DNA of 64,000 nt from Qipengyuania gaetbuli (GCF_009827315.1 NZ_WTYF01000003.1:99501-163500); one strand, 5' to 3'; shown: positions 1 through 9,781, counted from the first letter of the stretch. Numbers and translations are program-made. Notes: generated by a model not told the origin, from the letters alone.

Positions 1-481
1 GCCGTTCGGGGATCAGCGCCAGGTCTACCGGATTGCCGCTATGCGCCAGCTTCGGGCTGACGTTGAATTGGTCGATCCGGATATCGAGCGCAGTCGTGGC
101 CTTGGTGGTGCCGTTGGTCTCCACCTCCACGCTTATGTCAGGGAGCAGGTCGAGCAGCTTCGCAAGCGCAGCAGCCTGCAACAGTGGCTCACCGCCGGTA
201 ATCACGAGACGGTTCTGGCCGAGCGCGAGGATGCGTTCCGCTACCTCCGCCTCTTCCAGCGTCACCTGGTTGGCCTTGCGGTCGAAAAACTCGCCGGAGC
301 GGTGGGGGCGGTTGTCGCCCTCGAAATGCCAGGTGTAGGCCGTGTCGCACCACACGCAGGCGAGGTTGCAGCGCGACAGCCGCATGAAGGCGACCGGCAC
401 TCCCATGCTCGGCCCTTCGCCCTGGATTGAAGCGAAAATCTCCGGCCCGCCCGTGTCGTCGGTGGCAAGGACGAGGCTCAC
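1..481 (-). CDS. queE: 7-carboxy-7-deazaguanine synthase QueE (partial, C-terminus beyond left edge)
   Basis: Radical-SAM enzyme that converts 6-carboxy-tetrahydropterin to 7-carboxy-7-deazaguanine in the queuosine/preQ0 pathway. Translating the minus strand from a GTG at 481 gives a protein starting VSLVLATDD, followed by the QueE-type 'FASIQGEGPSMG' segment. The 4Fe-4S cluster motif is CNLACVWC (CX3CX2C), followed by DTAYTW and the glycine-rich 'VITGGEPLLQ' segment of radical SAM proteins. A Shine-Dalgarno-like GGAG lies just upstream of the GTG. The frame stays open to base 1, so about 160 residues are present and the C-terminal part is outside the window. The gene sits directly downstream of the VOC gene on the same strand. 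The family call is firm; the exact start is likely but unproven. Confidence 0.9.
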   Translation of the reverse strand, partial: MSLVLATDDTGGPEIFASIQGEGPSMGVPVAFMRLSRCNLACVWCDTAYTWHFEGDNRPHRSGEFFDRKANQVTLEEAEVAERILALGQNRLVITGGEPLLQAAALAKLLDLLPDISVEVETNGTTKATTALDIRIDQFNVSPKLAHSGNPVDLALIPER

Positions 482-511
482 CTTTTGCTCCAAGCGAGGC
501 GCTGGCGGCGA

Positions 512-871
512 TTAGGCGTAATGGCTGACCTCCAGCCGCATCCCGTCGGGATCCTTGAAAAAGGTCGCGGTAATATTGCCCAGCTGCTGCAGTTCGGGAA
601 CCTCGAGCCCGGCAGCAGCCATACCGTCGCGCACGTGGTGGAGTTCTGCCATCGTCGGTGCCGTGAAGCCGAGGTGGTTCAGACCCGGAGCATAGCGGCC
701 ATAATCGGACGTATCGGCTTCCGCCTGCTTGAGGTCGATATAAGTCCCGTCCTCATTCCCCCAGACATGATCGCGGGTCTTGGCGAACCCGAGCAGGCCG
801 AGCAGCACTTCGTACCACGGCAGGCTCGCATTGAGGTCGCGCACAAGAATGACGAGATGATCCAGTTTCAT
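512..871 (-). CDS. VOC family (glyoxalase/bleomycin-resistance fold) protein
   Basis: A 119-residue single-domain protein of the vicinal oxygen chelate superfamily. The N-terminal 'MKLDHLVILVRDL' strand supplies the usual metal-ligand His5. The second module has 'LNHLGFTAP', and the C-terminal 'FFKDPDGMRLEV' supplies the usual Glu ligand. The substrate cannot be told from sequence; it could be a small dioxygenase-like or lyase-like enzyme. It lies 10 bases downstream of valS and 30 bases upstream of queE on the same strand, so the three genes are probably co-transcribed. Confidence 0.85.
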   Translation of the reverse strand: MKLDHLVILVRDLNASLPWYEVLLGLLGFAKTRDHVWGNEDGTYIDLKQAEADTSDYGRYAPGLNHLGFTAPTMAELHHVRDGMAAAGLEVPELQQLGNITATFFKDPDGMRLEVSHYA

Positions 872-881
872 CGAGTGCGCC

Positions 882-3590
882 TCAGCCCAGCCGCGCTAGT
901 GCCGCTTCGAGCCGATCGATCTCGGCCGTGTGGTGCGCATGATCGGCGCGCGCCTTCTCGACCGCTTCGGGCTTGGCACGCTCGACGAAGTTCGGATTGC
1001 CGAGACGCCCTTCGAGCGACTTGGCTTCCTTGGTCGAGGCCTCGAGCGCCTTCGACAGTCGAGACTTTTCGGCCTCGATGTCGATCACGCCTTCCAGCGG
1101 CACGATGAAAGCGTCCTCGCCCGCCGCAACCTGCATCGCCGCTCCGGCAGGGGCATCGGCGAAATGGACGGGGATAAGGCGCGCGAGGCGTTCGATCGCG
1201 GCGGCGTTCTCTTCCACCACCTTGCGACCGAGCGCCGACGGGGCGGGGCAATAGGCTGCCAGCTTCGCGCCCGGCGCAATGCCGAGTTCGTTCTTCGCCG
1301 TGCGCACCGCGCTGGTGAGCGCGATCAGCCAGTCGATTTCGGCCTTGGCCGCGGCATCCACCTCCGCCTGGGGTTCGGGCCACTTGGCAGTGATCAGCGG
1401 GTAGTTCGGACGGTCACCCTGCTTGGACCACAGCTCTTCGGTGATGAAGGGCATGAAAGGGTGCAGCATGACGAAGATCTGGTCGAGCGCCCAGCCGGCG
1501 ACCGCCCTGGTCTCTTCGTCGATATTGCCCTTGATGAGTTCGAGGTACCAGTCGCAGAACCGGTCCCACACGAAGTGGTAGATCGTGTTCGCGGCGGCAT
1601 CGAAGCGCAGGTCCGCCAGCGCCTTGTCGAGCGCATCCTTGGTCTCGACGACCTCGCCGATGATCCACTTGTTTACCGCCAGCGTCGCAGCGGGCGCGGC
1701 GATGCTCGTGCTCGCCCCGATGCCGTTCGACTGGCAGAAGCGGGTTGCGTTCCACAGCTTGGTCGCGAAGTTGCGATACCCCTCGACGCGCTTCTCATCC
1801 ATCTTGATGTCGCGGCCCTGGCTTTCCATCGCCGCCATGAAAAAGCGCAGCGCGTCGGCGCCGTACTGGTCGATGAGGCCCAGCGGATCGACGACATTGC
1901 CCTTGGACTTGGACATCTTCGCCCCGTCGGCCGCGCGCACGAGGCCGTGGAGGTAGAGCCGCTTCCACGGCACCTCGCCCATGAACTTCATGCCCTGCAT
2001 CGCCATGCGCGCATCCCAGAAGAACAGGATGTCGAAGCCGGAAATGAGCAGGTCGTTCGGATAATGCTTCGTGAGCAGGTCGGTGTTCTCCGGCCAGCCG
2101 AGCGTGGCGAAGGGCCACAGCGCGGAAGAGAACCACGTGTCGAGCACGTCCTCGTCGCGGGTCAGTTCGACGCCGGCCCCTGCCTGTGCCTGCGCCTCAT
2201 CCTCGGTCATCGCGACATAGGCGTTGCCCTCGGCGTCGTACCAGGCTGGGATCCGGTGGCCCCACCATAGCTGGCGGCTGACGCACCAGGGCTGGATGTT
2301 TTCCATCCAGTTGAAAAAGGTCTTTTCCCAGCTCTTGGGGACGATCTCGATCGCGCCCGAACGCACCGCCTCGATGGGGGCCTGCGCGAGCTTTTCGGCA
2401 TCGACGTACCACTGGTCGGTCAGCCAGGGTTCGATGACCACGCCGCCGCGGTCGCCGAAGGGCGTCGCGATGGTACGCGGTTCGGCATCGTGTTCGGTCT
2501 CGTTGCCTTCCTTGTCCCTGGTGATGTGCGGGATTAGGAAGCCCAGTTCCTTCATCCGCGCGACGACCAGTTCACGCGCGCCATCGACACCGTCGCGGCG
2601 GAAGCGGTGCAGGCCGATGAACTCGTCGGGGACCAGCCCGTCGGCCGTCTGGCAGACGTTCGCCTCGGCATCGAGCATGTTGAGCATTGCGCCCGGAGCG
2701 AAGCCGGCGCGCTTGCCCACTTCGAAGTCATTGAAGTCGTGCCCCGGCGTGATCTTCACGCAGCCCGAGCCGAGTTCGGGATCGGCATGTTCGTCCGCCA
2801 CGACCTTGAAGCGCCGCCCGGTGATCGGCTGGAGAATGTCCTTGCCGACAACCGACTTGTAGCGCTCGTCGTCGGGATGCACGGCGACGGCCATGTCGGC
2901 CAGCATCGTTTCGGGCCGGGTTGTCGCCACGACGAGGTAATCCTTGCCTTCCGACGTCGTGACGCCGTCAGCCAACGGATAGCGAAAATGCCAGAAACTG
3001 CCCTTCACGTCCGTGGTCTCGACTTCGAGGTCGGAAATGGCGGTCTTGAGCTTGGGGTCCCAGTTCACCAGCCGCTTGTCGCGGTAGATCAGCCCGTCCC
3101 GATAAAGGTCGACGAAGACCTTGAGCACGGCCTCGGTGAAATGCGGGTCCATGGTGAACTGTTCGCGGCTCCAGTCCATCGAACAGCCGAGGCGGCGCAG
3201 CTGGCGCGTGATCGTGCCGCCGCTTTCCTCTTTCCATTCCCACACCTTATCGACGAATTCCTCGCGCGAATAATTGGTGCGCTTGTCCTGTTTCGCCTCC
3301 ATCTGGCGCTCGACCACCATCTGCGTGGCGATGCCGGCATGGTCGGTACCGACCACCCACAGCGCATCCTTGCCGCGCAGGCGTTCGTAGCGGATCACCA
3401 CGTCCTGCAGCGTGTTGTCGAGCGCGTGCCCGATGTGGAGCGAGCCGGTGACGTTCGGCGGCGGGTTGACGATGGTGAAGGGCTGCGCGTCCTCGCGCTC
3501 GGGCCGGAACAGGCCGTTGTCTTCCCAGTGCGCGTACCAGCGCTGCTCGATTTCGGCCGGGTCGAAAGTCTTGGATAGCTCGGTGCTCAT
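882..3590 (-). CDS. valS: valyl-tRNA synthetase
   Basis: Class I aminoacyl-tRNA synthetase that charges tRNA-Val in the cytoplasm; 902 residues, normal for bacterial ValS. The HIGH signature is residues 52-55 within '[14 protein letters not shown]'. The KMSKS loop is residues 558-562, followed by KGNVVDP. The segment between them carries the CP1 editing domain ('[17 protein letters not shown]'). The C-terminal region, from about residue 830, is the heptad-rich tRNA-binding arm typical of ValS ('[15 protein letters not shown]'). The start ATG at 3590 gives [19 protein letters not shown], the expected N-terminus. Divergent from mlaE across a 116-bp interval. Confidence 0.98.
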   Translation of the reverse strand: MSTELSKTFDPAEIEQRWYAHWEDNGLFRPEREDAQPFTIVNPPPNVTGSLHIGHALDNTLQDVVIRYERLRGKDALWVVGTDHAGIATQMVVERQMEAKQDKRTNYSREEFVDKVWEWKEESGGTITRQLRRLGCSMDWSREQFTMDPHFTEAVLKVFVDLYRDGLIYRDKRLVNWDPKLKTAISDLEVETTDVKGSFWHFRYPLADGVTTSEGKDYLVVATTRPETMLADMAVAVHPDDERYKSVVGKDILQPITGRRFKVVADEHADPELGSGCVKITPGHDFNDFEVGKRAGFAPGAMLNMLDAEANVCQTADGLVPDEFIGLHRFRRDGVDGARELVVARMKELGFLIPHITRDKEGNETEHDAEPRTIATPFGDRGGVVIEPWLTDQWYVDAEKLAQAPIEAVRSGAIEIVPKSWEKTFFNWMENIQPWCVSRQLWWGHRIPAWYDAEGNAYVAMTEDEAQAQAGAGVELTRDEDVLDTWFSSALWPFATLGWPENTDLLTKHYPNDLLISGFDILFFWDARMAMQGMKFMGEVPWKRLYLHGLVRAADGAKMSKSKGNVVDPLGLIDQYGADALRFFMAAMESQGRDIKMDEKRVEGYRNFATKLWNATRFCQSNGIGASTSIAAPAATLAVNKWIIGEVVETKDALDKALADLRFDAAANTIYHFVWDRFCDWYLELIKGNIDEETRAVAGWALDQIFVMLHPFMPFITEELWSKQGDRPNYPLITAKWPEPQAEVDAAAKAEIDWLIALTSAVRTAKNELGIAPGAKLAAYCPAPSALGRKVVEENAAAIERLARLIPVHFADAPAGAAMQVAAGEDAFIVPLEGVIDIEAEKSRLSKALEASTKEAKSLEGRLGNPNFVERAKPEAVEKARADHAHHTAEIDRLEAALARLG

Positions 3591-3706
3591 GGGACCGGCC
3601 TTTGCCAGCCGTCATGCTGCGATGCAACGCCGGAGACGGTCCTGCGCCTTCTTGCAACGCTAACATGCTTGTTTGACGCGCCAATTCCGCCCATACGCGA
3701 AGGGGA

Positions 3707-4816
3707 ATGACAGGGCTTGCCGAATATGAGGTCGTCGAAGGGGAAGGCGGCAGCACGCTGGTGCTGACCGGTCCCTATCTCGTGTCGACGATCGGCGCGG
3801 TCGACGACGACCTGCGCGGCCTCGACGGATCGCTGGCCCGGGTCGACATTTCCGGCGTCACCGAAATCGACACCACGGGCGCCTGGCTGGCCTGCACGAT
3901 CTCGACCTCCCACGAAGCGGAAATCCACGGCGCGAGCGAGCGGGCGCAGCGATTGCTCGACGCGATTTCCGGCCTCGGCGGGGAAGAGAAACTGTCCGCC
4001 CCCCGCCTTCCGTTCTGGAGCCGCGTGCCCGAAGCGATGGGCGAAAAGGTCTTCAACGCTCGCACGGGGATCGTGGGGGTCGTCAGCTTCCTCGGCGCGC
4101 TGCTGATTTCCTGCGGTTCGCTGCTGCGCAATCCCTCGCGCTTCCGGACGGTCGCGCTGGTCCGCCAGGTCGAATACGTCGGCATTTCGGCGCTCCCCAT
4201 CATTGGGCTGATGAGCTTTCTCATCGGCGTCGTGATTGCCCAGCAGGGCGCCGTGCAGCTGGCCCAGTTCGGGGCCGAGACGCTGACCGTAAACCTCGTC
4301 GGCCGTATCACCCTGCGAGAACTGGGCGTGCTGATGACCGCGATCATGGTCGCGGGCCGGTCGGGCAGCGCCTTCGCTGCCGAAATCGGCACCATGAAAC
4401 TGACGGAGGAAATCGACGCGATGCGCACGATCGGCATTTCGCCGATGGAAGCGCTGGTCATTCCCCGCATCCTTGCCGCGGTCGTGATGATGCCGCTGCT
4501 CGGCTTCTATGCCTCGTGCATGGCAATCATCGGCGGTGCCGTGATCGGGGACACCATGCTGGGCATACCGTTCTGGACATTCCTGTCGCGCATCCAGGAG
4601 GTCGTGCCGACCTACGACCTGTGGGTCGGCCTCATCAAGGCGCCCGTCTTCGGCCTGATCGTCGCACTGGCAGGCTGCTACAACGGGATGCAGGTGAAGG
4701 GTAATTCCGAAGAGGTCGGCAAGCGCACGACCCTTTCGGTCGTCTCCGCCATCTTCGCGGTCATCGTGCTCGATGCCTTCTTCGCGGTCTTCTTCACCGA
4801 ACTGGGGTGGGGCTGA
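3707..4816 (+). CDS. mlaE: MlaE-family lipid ABC transporter permease with N-terminal STAS-like domain
   Basis: Inner-membrane permease of an Mla/MCE phospholipid transporter, 369 residues. Residues 1-95 form a STAS-like domain, with 'VDISGVTEIDTTGAWLA' resembling the SpoIIAA/MlaB fold. In E. coli MlaB is a separate subunit. From about residue 115 the MlaE domain begins: 'VGISALPIIGLMSFLIGVV', then 'LTVNLVGRITLRELGVL' and the family-typical 'AGRSGSAFAAEIGTMK' loop (the EIG/TMK region that contacts the ATPase). Five or six hydrophobic helices follow. The stop TGA shares its last base with the ATG of mlaF, which implies translational coupling. First gene of the operon mlaE-mlaF-mlaD-lipoprotein. 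Confidence 0.95.
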   Translation: MTGLAEYEVVEGEGGSTLVLTGPYLVSTIGAVDDDLRGLDGSLARVDISGVTEIDTTGAWLACTISTSHEAEIHGASERAQRLLDAISGLGGEEKLSAPRLPFWSRVPEAMGEKVFNARTGIVGVVSFLGALLISCGSLLRNPSRFRTVALVRQVEYVGISALPIIGLMSFLIGVVIAQQGAVQLAQFGAETLTVNLVGRITLRELGVLMTAIMVAGRSGSAFAAEIGTMKLTEEIDAMRTIGISPMEALVIPRILAAVVMMPLLGFYASCMAIIGGAVIGDTMLGIPFWTFLSRIQEVVPTYDLWVGLIKAPVFGLIVALAGCYNGMQVKGNSEEVGKRTTLSVVSAIFAVIVLDAFFAVFFTELGWG

Positions 4817-5721
4817 TGAGCGAGCACGAGACACACCAGGCCCAGCGCCATGCCCGCTACAAGGGCGAATACCCCATCGTGGTAGAAGGCCTCGAAAACC
4901 GTTTCGGCGAACATGTCGTCCACCAGGATCTCGACTTGAAGGTCCGGCGCGGCGAGATCATCGGCGTGGTCGGGGGATCGGGCACCGGCAAGTCGGTACT
5001 GATGCGCTCGATCATCGGACTGCAGCCGCCGACTGCCGGCGAAATCCACGTGTTCGGCAGGTCGATCGTCGATGCGGAACCCGACGAACAGATCGGGGTG
5101 CGCGACCGCTGGGGCGTGCTGTTCCAGGGTGGCGCGCTATTCTCCACGCTCACCGTGGGCGAAAACGTCGAGGTCCCGCTCAAGCAGTTCTATCCCGATA
5201 TCTCGGACGATCTGCGGCACGAGATCGCCCGCTACAAGGTCATGCTTTCGGGGCTGCCCGAAGACGCTGTCAGCAAGTATCCGAGCGAGCTGTCGGGCGG
5301 CATGAAAAAGCGTGCGGGCCTTGCAAGGGCCTTGGCGCTGGACCCGGAACTGCTGTTCCTCGACGAGCCGACGGCGGGCCTCGACCCGATCGGCGCTGCC
5401 GCGTTCGACAATCTCACGCGGGAGCTGAAGGAAACGCTGGGCCTGACCGTCTTCCTCATCACCCATGACCTCGATACGCTGCACGAAATCTGCGACCGGG
5501 TGGCGGTGCTCGCGGATAAGAAGGTCATCGCGGTCGATACCGTTCCGAACCTCATGGAACTCGATCATCCCTGGATCCAGGAATATTTCAACGGCCCGCG
5601 CGGACGGGCGGCGCTGACCGCGCAGGCGCTCGACGAATTGCGCCGCCACATGGACATGCCGGTCGCCGCTCACGCGGTCAAAGCGTTGGACAAAACGCCT
5701 CCGGGCAAGGATAAGGCCTAA
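4816..5721 (+). CDS. mlaF: MlaF-type ABC transporter ATP-binding protein
   Basis: Cytoplasmic ATPase subunit that powers the MlaE permease. With the ATG at 4816 it has 301 residues. Walker A is GGSGTGKS (residues 53-60), the ABC signature LSGG is residues 159-162 ('SELSGGMKKRAGLARAL'), and Walker B is 'LLFLDEP' with Asp183-Glu184, followed by TAGLDPIG. The switch His lies in 'FLITHDLDTL'. 'GGMKKRAGLARA' is typical of Mla/Mkl-type ATPases. The start at 4816 overlaps the mlaE stop (TGATG). An upstream in-frame GTG at 4807 is possible but less likely. The C-terminal tail beyond the nucleotide-binding domain is short. Confidence 0.95.
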   Translation: MSEHETHQAQRHARYKGEYPIVVEGLENRFGEHVVHQDLDLKVRRGEIIGVVGGSGTGKSVLMRSIIGLQPPTAGEIHVFGRSIVDAEPDEQIGVRDRWGVLFQGGALFSTLTVGENVEVPLKQFYPDISDDLRHEIARYKVMLSGLPEDAVSKYPSELSGGMKKRAGLARALALDPELLFLDEPTAGLDPIGAAAFDNLTRELKETLGLTVFLITHDLDTLHEICDRVAVLADKKVIAVDTVPNLMELDHPWIQEYFNGPRGRAALTAQALDELRRHMDMPVAAHAVKALDKTPPGKDKA

Positions 5722-5724
5722 CGA

Positions 5725-6672
5725 ATGGAAACGCGGGCAAATTATGTTTGGGTGGGGGCCGTTACGCTGGCTGTGCTGGCGGCGCTCGCGCTGTTCATCG
5801 TCTGGCTGGCGCGCTGGGGCGAAGGTGCCCAGAAGGAATACGACATCTTCTTCAAACAGTCGGTGGCGGGTCTCGCCAACGGCAGCCAGGTCAGCTTTGC
5901 CGGTGTTCCCGTGGGCCAGGTCAGCCAGATCGTGCTGTGGGACAAGGACCCCGAATTCGTGCGCGTGCGCATTTCCGTGAAGGAAGAAGTGCCGATCCTC
6001 GTCGGGACCACTGCCACCATACAGGGCAGCTTCACCGGCGTTTCGACCATCCTGCTCGACGGCGCGCGTAGCGGCGCTCCGCCGATTTCCTGCGAGACGA
6101 CTGCCTGCACCGAAGGCGTGCCGATCATCCCGCCGCAGGATGGCGGGCTAAACGCGCTGCTGTCGAACGCGCCGCTGCTGCTGGAGCGGTTGGCGACGCT
6201 GACCGAGCGCCTGACCCAGCTGCTCGATGACGAGAACCAGGGCGAGATCGCCGGCATTCTCGCCAATACGAACGACATGACCCGCAGCCTTGCCGCCACG
6301 GCTCCGCAGATCGAGCGCACGATGGCCGAACTGCAGGTGACCTTGCGCGAGGCGAGCGAGGCGCTCGACGAATTCGAGAAGGTAACGGCCTCGACCGACC
6401 GCCTGATCAATACCGAGGGCGAACAGCTGGCTGCCGAACTGCGCAAGACACTGGCATCTGCCGGCGGGGCTGCAAGGGCGCTCGAACAGACGCTCGAGGA
6501 AGCGCGTCCTGCGACCAAGCAGCTCACCGAAAGCACGCTGCCCGCTGCCGAGGCGACGCTGCGCGACCTGCGTGCGACCAGCAAGGCTTTGCGCAGCGTG
6601 ACCGAGAAAATCGACGAGAAGGGCGCAGGCTCGCTGCTTTCCAGCCAGCCGCTGCCCGAATACGAACCCTAA
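5725..6672 (+). CDS. mlaD: MCE-domain lipid-binding protein (MlaD family)
   Basis: Membrane-anchored periplasmic protein, 315 residues. An N-terminal transmembrane helix (about residues 8-28) is followed by an MCE domain (about 38-115: 'YDIFFKQSVAGLANGSQVSFAGVPVGQV', ending near 'FTGVSTILLDG'). In known systems MCE domains form hexameric rings that carry phospholipid between the inner-membrane permease and other components. After the MCE domain comes a long alpha-helical, probably coiled-coil region (about 145-305, rich in Leu/Glu/Ala heptads), longer than in E. coli MlaD. The ATG lies 3 bases after the mlaF stop, so the two genes are co-translated. Confidence 0.93.
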   Translation: METRANYVWVGAVTLAVLAALALFIVWLARWGEGAQKEYDIFFKQSVAGLANGSQVSFAGVPVGQVSQIVLWDKDPEFVRVRISVKEEVPILVGTTATIQGSFTGVSTILLDGARSGAPPISCETTACTEGVPIIPPQDGGLNALLSNAPLLLERLATLTERLTQLLDDENQGEIAGILANTNDMTRSLAATAPQIERTMAELQVTLREASEALDEFEKVTASTDRLINTEGEQLAAELRKTLASAGGAARALEQTLEEARPATKQLTESTLPAAEATLRDLRATSKALRSVTEKIDEKGAGSLLSSQPLPEYEP

Positions 6673-6686
6673 GAGGCGATACCGCG

Positions 6687-7271
6687 ATGAACCCGACCAA
6701 GACCCTCGCGATCCTCGCCCCCGCGCTCCTGCTGGGCGGCTGCATCAGCTTCGGCGGCGAACCGCCCGAAAGCCTGCTCACTCTGACGCCGAGCGCCAGT
6801 GCGCCTGCCGGAACCGGCGGCTCCAGCGCATCGGGCACGGCCATCGCGCTCGTGGATTTCGATGCGCCCGCCGCGCTCGACGTGACCCGTGTGCCGGTGC
6901 AGGTGACCGCGACCGAGCTGGCCTATCTCAAGGATGCCGTCTGGGTCGAAAAGCCTGCCCGCCTGTTCCGCCGCCTTGTCGCCGAAACCATCCGCACCCA
7001 GTCGGGCCGCGTGGTGATCGACGGTGACGATCCGGGTGCGCTTGCAACCAACCGCCTGACCGGCACGCTGCGCCAGTTCGGCTATGACGCCACGACGTCG
7101 AGTGTGGTGGTGGTCTTCGACGCCGTGCGTCCCGGCGAGGGTCAGGCGGTCGAGACCCGCCGTTTCCAAGCAGTCGTGCCCGGTGTGACGCCCGATGTGC
7201 AGGGCGTCGGCCCCGCGCTTAACCGCGCCGCGAACGATGTCGCAGCACAGGTCGCGGAGTGGGTCGGCTAG
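6687..7271 (+). CDS. ABC-type transport auxiliary lipoprotein (PqiC/YmbA-like)
   Basis: Predicted lipoprotein of 194 residues. The signal peptide MNPTKTLAILAPALLLGGC carries a lipobox (LLGGC, Cys19). The body ('FDAPAALDVTRVPVQVTATELAYLKDAVWVEKPARLFRRLVAETI') matches the ABC_trans_aux / PqiC family. Those are outer-membrane partners of MCE transporters, with the characteristic 'Y..D..W...P..L' pattern. It closes the mla operon, 14 bases after mlaD. This suggests an Mla/Pqi hybrid in which an outer-membrane lipoprotein replaces MlaA/MlaC; neither of those is in the window. The family call is good; the partnership is inferred from operon context. Confidence 0.88.
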   Translation: MNPTKTLAILAPALLLGGCISFGGEPPESLLTLTPSASAPAGTGGSSASGTAIALVDFDAPAALDVTRVPVQVTATELAYLKDAVWVEKPARLFRRLVAETIRTQSGRVVIDGDDPGALATNRLTGTLRQFGYDATTSSVVVVFDAVRPGEGQAVETRRFQAVVPGVTPDVQGVGPALNRAANDVAAQVAEWVG

Positions 7272-7352
7272 TATTGCAGCAGACGCTGCGGTCGTCCGCC
7301 AACAATCCGAAAGCGGACATTCCCATGCGAGCGTCAAAGCGCGTTTGGAACG

Positions 7353-7378
7353 GACATCTCAGCCCGCCCTGAGATGTC
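7353..7378. terminator. perfect hairpin between convergent operons
   Basis: Stem GACATCTCAG (7353-7362) with its exact reverse complement at 7369-7378 and a 6-base loop CCCGCC. It overlaps the 3' end of the response-regulator gene and lies 80 bases past the mla operon, so it could terminate either operon. There is no strong T-run on either side, so its role is inferred. Confidence 0.45.
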
Positions 7379-7796
7379 GATACAAGATCCGTGTCTCGAG
7401 CAGGTTGGCAATGCGAAGGCCGACCTCGATCACGTCGAAAGGCTTGGCGACGAAATCCTTCGCGCCCAGCGACAGGGCGCGCCGCCGCGCCTGCAAGGTG
7501 GTGTCGGCCGTCAGGACAAGGATCGGCCGGAACTCTTCCGCGCGGTCATGGCGCGAGAATGCCTCGAGGAGTTCGAAGCCATCGATTTCGGGCATCATCA
7601 AATCCAGCAGGACAATATCCGGCTGTAGCTCGATATAGGCCCGCATCGCCTTCTTCGGGTCGGTCAGGCAATGGATATCCGTATACCCTTCCCGTTCGAG
7701 CACGCTTCGCAGCAAGAGGACGTTGGCCTCTTCATCATCGATCGCGAGAATGCGGCAGGACGTGATTTCGGCGGGCGCCACGAGTTGCATGGTCAT
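7359..7796 (-). CDS. single-domain response regulator (CheY-like receiver)
   Basis: Receiver-only protein of 145 residues. The acidic pair Asp20-Asp21 lies in 'RILAIDDEEANVL', the phosphoacceptor is Asp65 in 'DIVLLDLMMPEIDGFEL', the conserved Thr is in 'LVLTADTT', and Lys is in 'GAKDFVAKPFD'. It has no output domain, so it would act by protein-protein interaction or as a phosphorelay intermediate. Its ATG overlaps the stop of the upstream histidine kinase gene by 4 bases, which makes that kinase the likely partner. Confidence 0.93.
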   Translation of the reverse strand: MTMQLVAPAEITSCRILAIDDEEANVLLLRSVLEREGYTDIHCLTDPKKAMRAYIELQPDIVLLDLMMPEIDGFELLEAFSRHDRAEEFRPILVLTADTTLQARRRALSLGAKDFVAKPFDVIEVGLRIANLLETRILYRHLRAG

Positions 7797-9769
7797 GATC
7801 CTTGGGGATTTTTAGAAGCGTCGTCGGGTTCGTGTTCCGGCAATGGAGCCTCAAGAGGCAGGAAAAACCAGAAGCGCGCGCCAGACTGCGGTCCGGATAC
7901 TGTCAGTGGCTGATACCCGATCTCGCCCTTCATGGATTCAACCAGGCTTTTCGAAAGCGCCAGGCCCAGGCCCGTGCCCTCGGCCGCGGACCGGCCCTGC
8001 TCGCCCAATCGGTCGAATGCCGTGAAGAGCCGCGGGATGTTGGCAGGTTCGATACCGGGGCCGTCATCCTCCACTTCGATCATCGCAGTCGAACCCTCGA
8101 CGCGGCCGGACAGGCGTACGGTCTTTCCGGTGCGATTGTACTTTGCCGAATTGCCGATCAGATTGAGAGCGACCTGCATGGCGCGGCGTTTGTCGGCAAG
8201 CACGGTCACTTCGTGCTCCGGGAGGTCCAGAGTGAAGGCAAGCCCGGCCTGCTCGACCAGCGGCAGTCCGATCGCGTGCGCTTCGGTCAGCAGTTCGCGC
8301 AAGCCGATCGGCTCAATTGCCAACTCGTTGGCACCGGCTTCGATGCTCGAGATGTCGAGCAGGTCGTTGATCAGCGATAGCAGGTGGCGCCCCGCCTTCA
8401 TGATCTGCGTTACGGCCGAGCGATGTTGCGTTTCGAGATGCTCCTCGTCGATTTCGAGCAATTGCCCGAAGCCGAGAATGGCGTTCATCGGGGTCCGCAA
8501 TTCGTGGCTCGTTCGCGACAGGAATGCGGTCTTGGCGCGGCTGGCCGCAATGGCCTCCTCGCGCGCGCTGCGCAGTTCCTCCTCCGTGCGGCGGCGTTCG
8601 GACATGTCCCGCGTGACCTTGGCGAAGCCGCGCAAGGTGCCCTCGCCATCGCGCAGGGCAGTGATGACCACATTGGCCCAGAAGCGGGTCCCATCGCGGC
8701 GGACACGCCAGCCTTCGTCCTCGGCAGACCCGTCCCGTATCGCGCGCTCGATCATGCGCTGCGGCAGGAATTCGCGGGTTTCAGGCGGATAGAACGAGCT
8801 GAAATGGCGACCCAGAATTTCGCTTGCCTGCCACCCCTTGATACGCTCCGCCCCCAGGTTCCAGGTGGCTACATTACCCTCGGTATCGAGCGCGAAGATG
8901 CCGTAGTCGCTGACGCGGTCGACAACGAGGCGGAAGCGTTCCTCACTCTCGCTCAGGTCCTTCTCACGCGCGCGCAGCAGAGCGCTGGCACGCCCGAGCC
9001 GCTGCGCAAGGCGTCCGATCTCGTCGGCCTCTTCCGGCAGATCGTCCAGCTCCGCACCCTGCGCCAAGCGCTCGGCATTGCCTTCGAGGACCCGCACGCG
9101 CCGAACGATCCCGGTGGAGAAGAGATACACCGCCGCGACGCTGCCGAGCAATCCGAGCAGCGCACTGATCCCGGTCAATGCCAGAAATCGTGAGCGGACG
9201 TCGTCCACCCGTTCCCTGCGCTGGTCGAGCAGGACGGCCTCCTTGCGCTGGATGACGTCGACCTGACTTCCGAGGCGTTCGAGTACGTCGCGGTTCGCGT
9301 TCAGTTCTTGCTCCAGCGCTTCCCGAGACGAGGCGAGATCCGAGCCGCCCCGAGACACGCGCACAATATCGCCCAGCCCCTGGCGTTTTGCATCGACCAG
9401 CTGTTCGAGGACGACGAATTCCTGTCGCACGCCGGGATCCTCGATCGCCTCGTCCAGCCGTTCCATGGTCGGGGGCAGTTCCCGCTCCGCCACGGAGAAC
9501 GGTTCGAGAAATCGGTCCTGCCCTGTCAGTGCATAGCCACGAACCCCGGCTGCAGCCTGCGAAAGCAGCGCATGGACCTGGTAGGTGTCGCGCTGGATCG
9601 CGAATGCCCGGCGGACGTCGGCCTCGGCCCTTTCTTCCGCAGTGCTCGCAAAATAGAGCGACGCGAGCGCACCAAACAGGATAGCGAGGGGAATGGCGAT
9701 AAATACGAGGCCCTTGATTGCCAGAGGACGATCGGCCCAGAACCGCATGGGGGCTGTCTGTGGTCGCAC
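7793..9769 (-). CDS. CHASE3-HAMP-PAS sensor histidine kinase
   Basis: Membrane sensor kinase of 658 residues. Order: TM1 (about 16-38), a CHASE3-like extracytoplasmic region (about 45-185, with 'AAAGVRGYALTGQDRFLEPF'), TM2 (about 195-220), HAMP (about 220-270), and a PAS/PAC domain (about 275-400, with 'SDYGIFALDTEGNVATWNLGA'). HisKA follows with phosphoacceptor His422 in 'SRTSHELRTPMNAILGFG'. The HATPase_c domain has the N box 'LNLIGNSAKYN', G1 'DDGPGIE' and G2 'GTGLGLALSKS'. A soluble intracellular signal read by the PAS domain is typical, but the ligand is unknown. It overlaps the downstream receiver gene by 4 bases and lies 12 bases downstream of the NarL-type regulator gene on the same strand. 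Confidence 0.93.
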   Translation of the reverse strand: MRPQTAPMRFWADRPLAIKGLVFIAIPLAILFGALASLYFASTAEERAEADVRRAFAIQRDTYQVHALLSQAAAGVRGYALTGQDRFLEPFSVAERELPPTMERLDEAIEDPGVRQEFVVLEQLVDAKRQGLGDIVRVSRGGSDLASSREALEQELNANRDVLERLGSQVDVIQRKEAVLLDQRRERVDDVRSRFLALTGISALLGLLGSVAAVYLFSTGIVRRVRVLEGNAERLAQGAELDDLPEEADEIGRLAQRLGRASALLRAREKDLSESEERFRLVVDRVSDYGIFALDTEGNVATWNLGAERIKGWQASEILGRHFSSFYPPETREFLPQRMIERAIRDGSAEDEGWRVRRDGTRFWANVVITALRDGEGTLRGFAKVTRDMSERRRTEEELRSAREEAIAASRAKTAFLSRTSHELRTPMNAILGFGQLLEIDEEHLETQHRSAVTQIMKAGRHLLSLINDLLDISSIEAGANELAIEPIGLRELLTEAHAIGLPLVEQAGLAFTLDLPEHEVTVLADKRRAMQVALNLIGNSAKYNRTGKTVRLSGRVEGSTAMIEVEDDGPGIEPANIPRLFTAFDRLGEQGRSAAEGTGLGLALSKSLVESMKGEIGYQPLTVSGPQSGARFWFFLPLEAPLPEHEPDDASKNPQGS

Positions 9770-9781
9770 CGCCTGCCCAGC

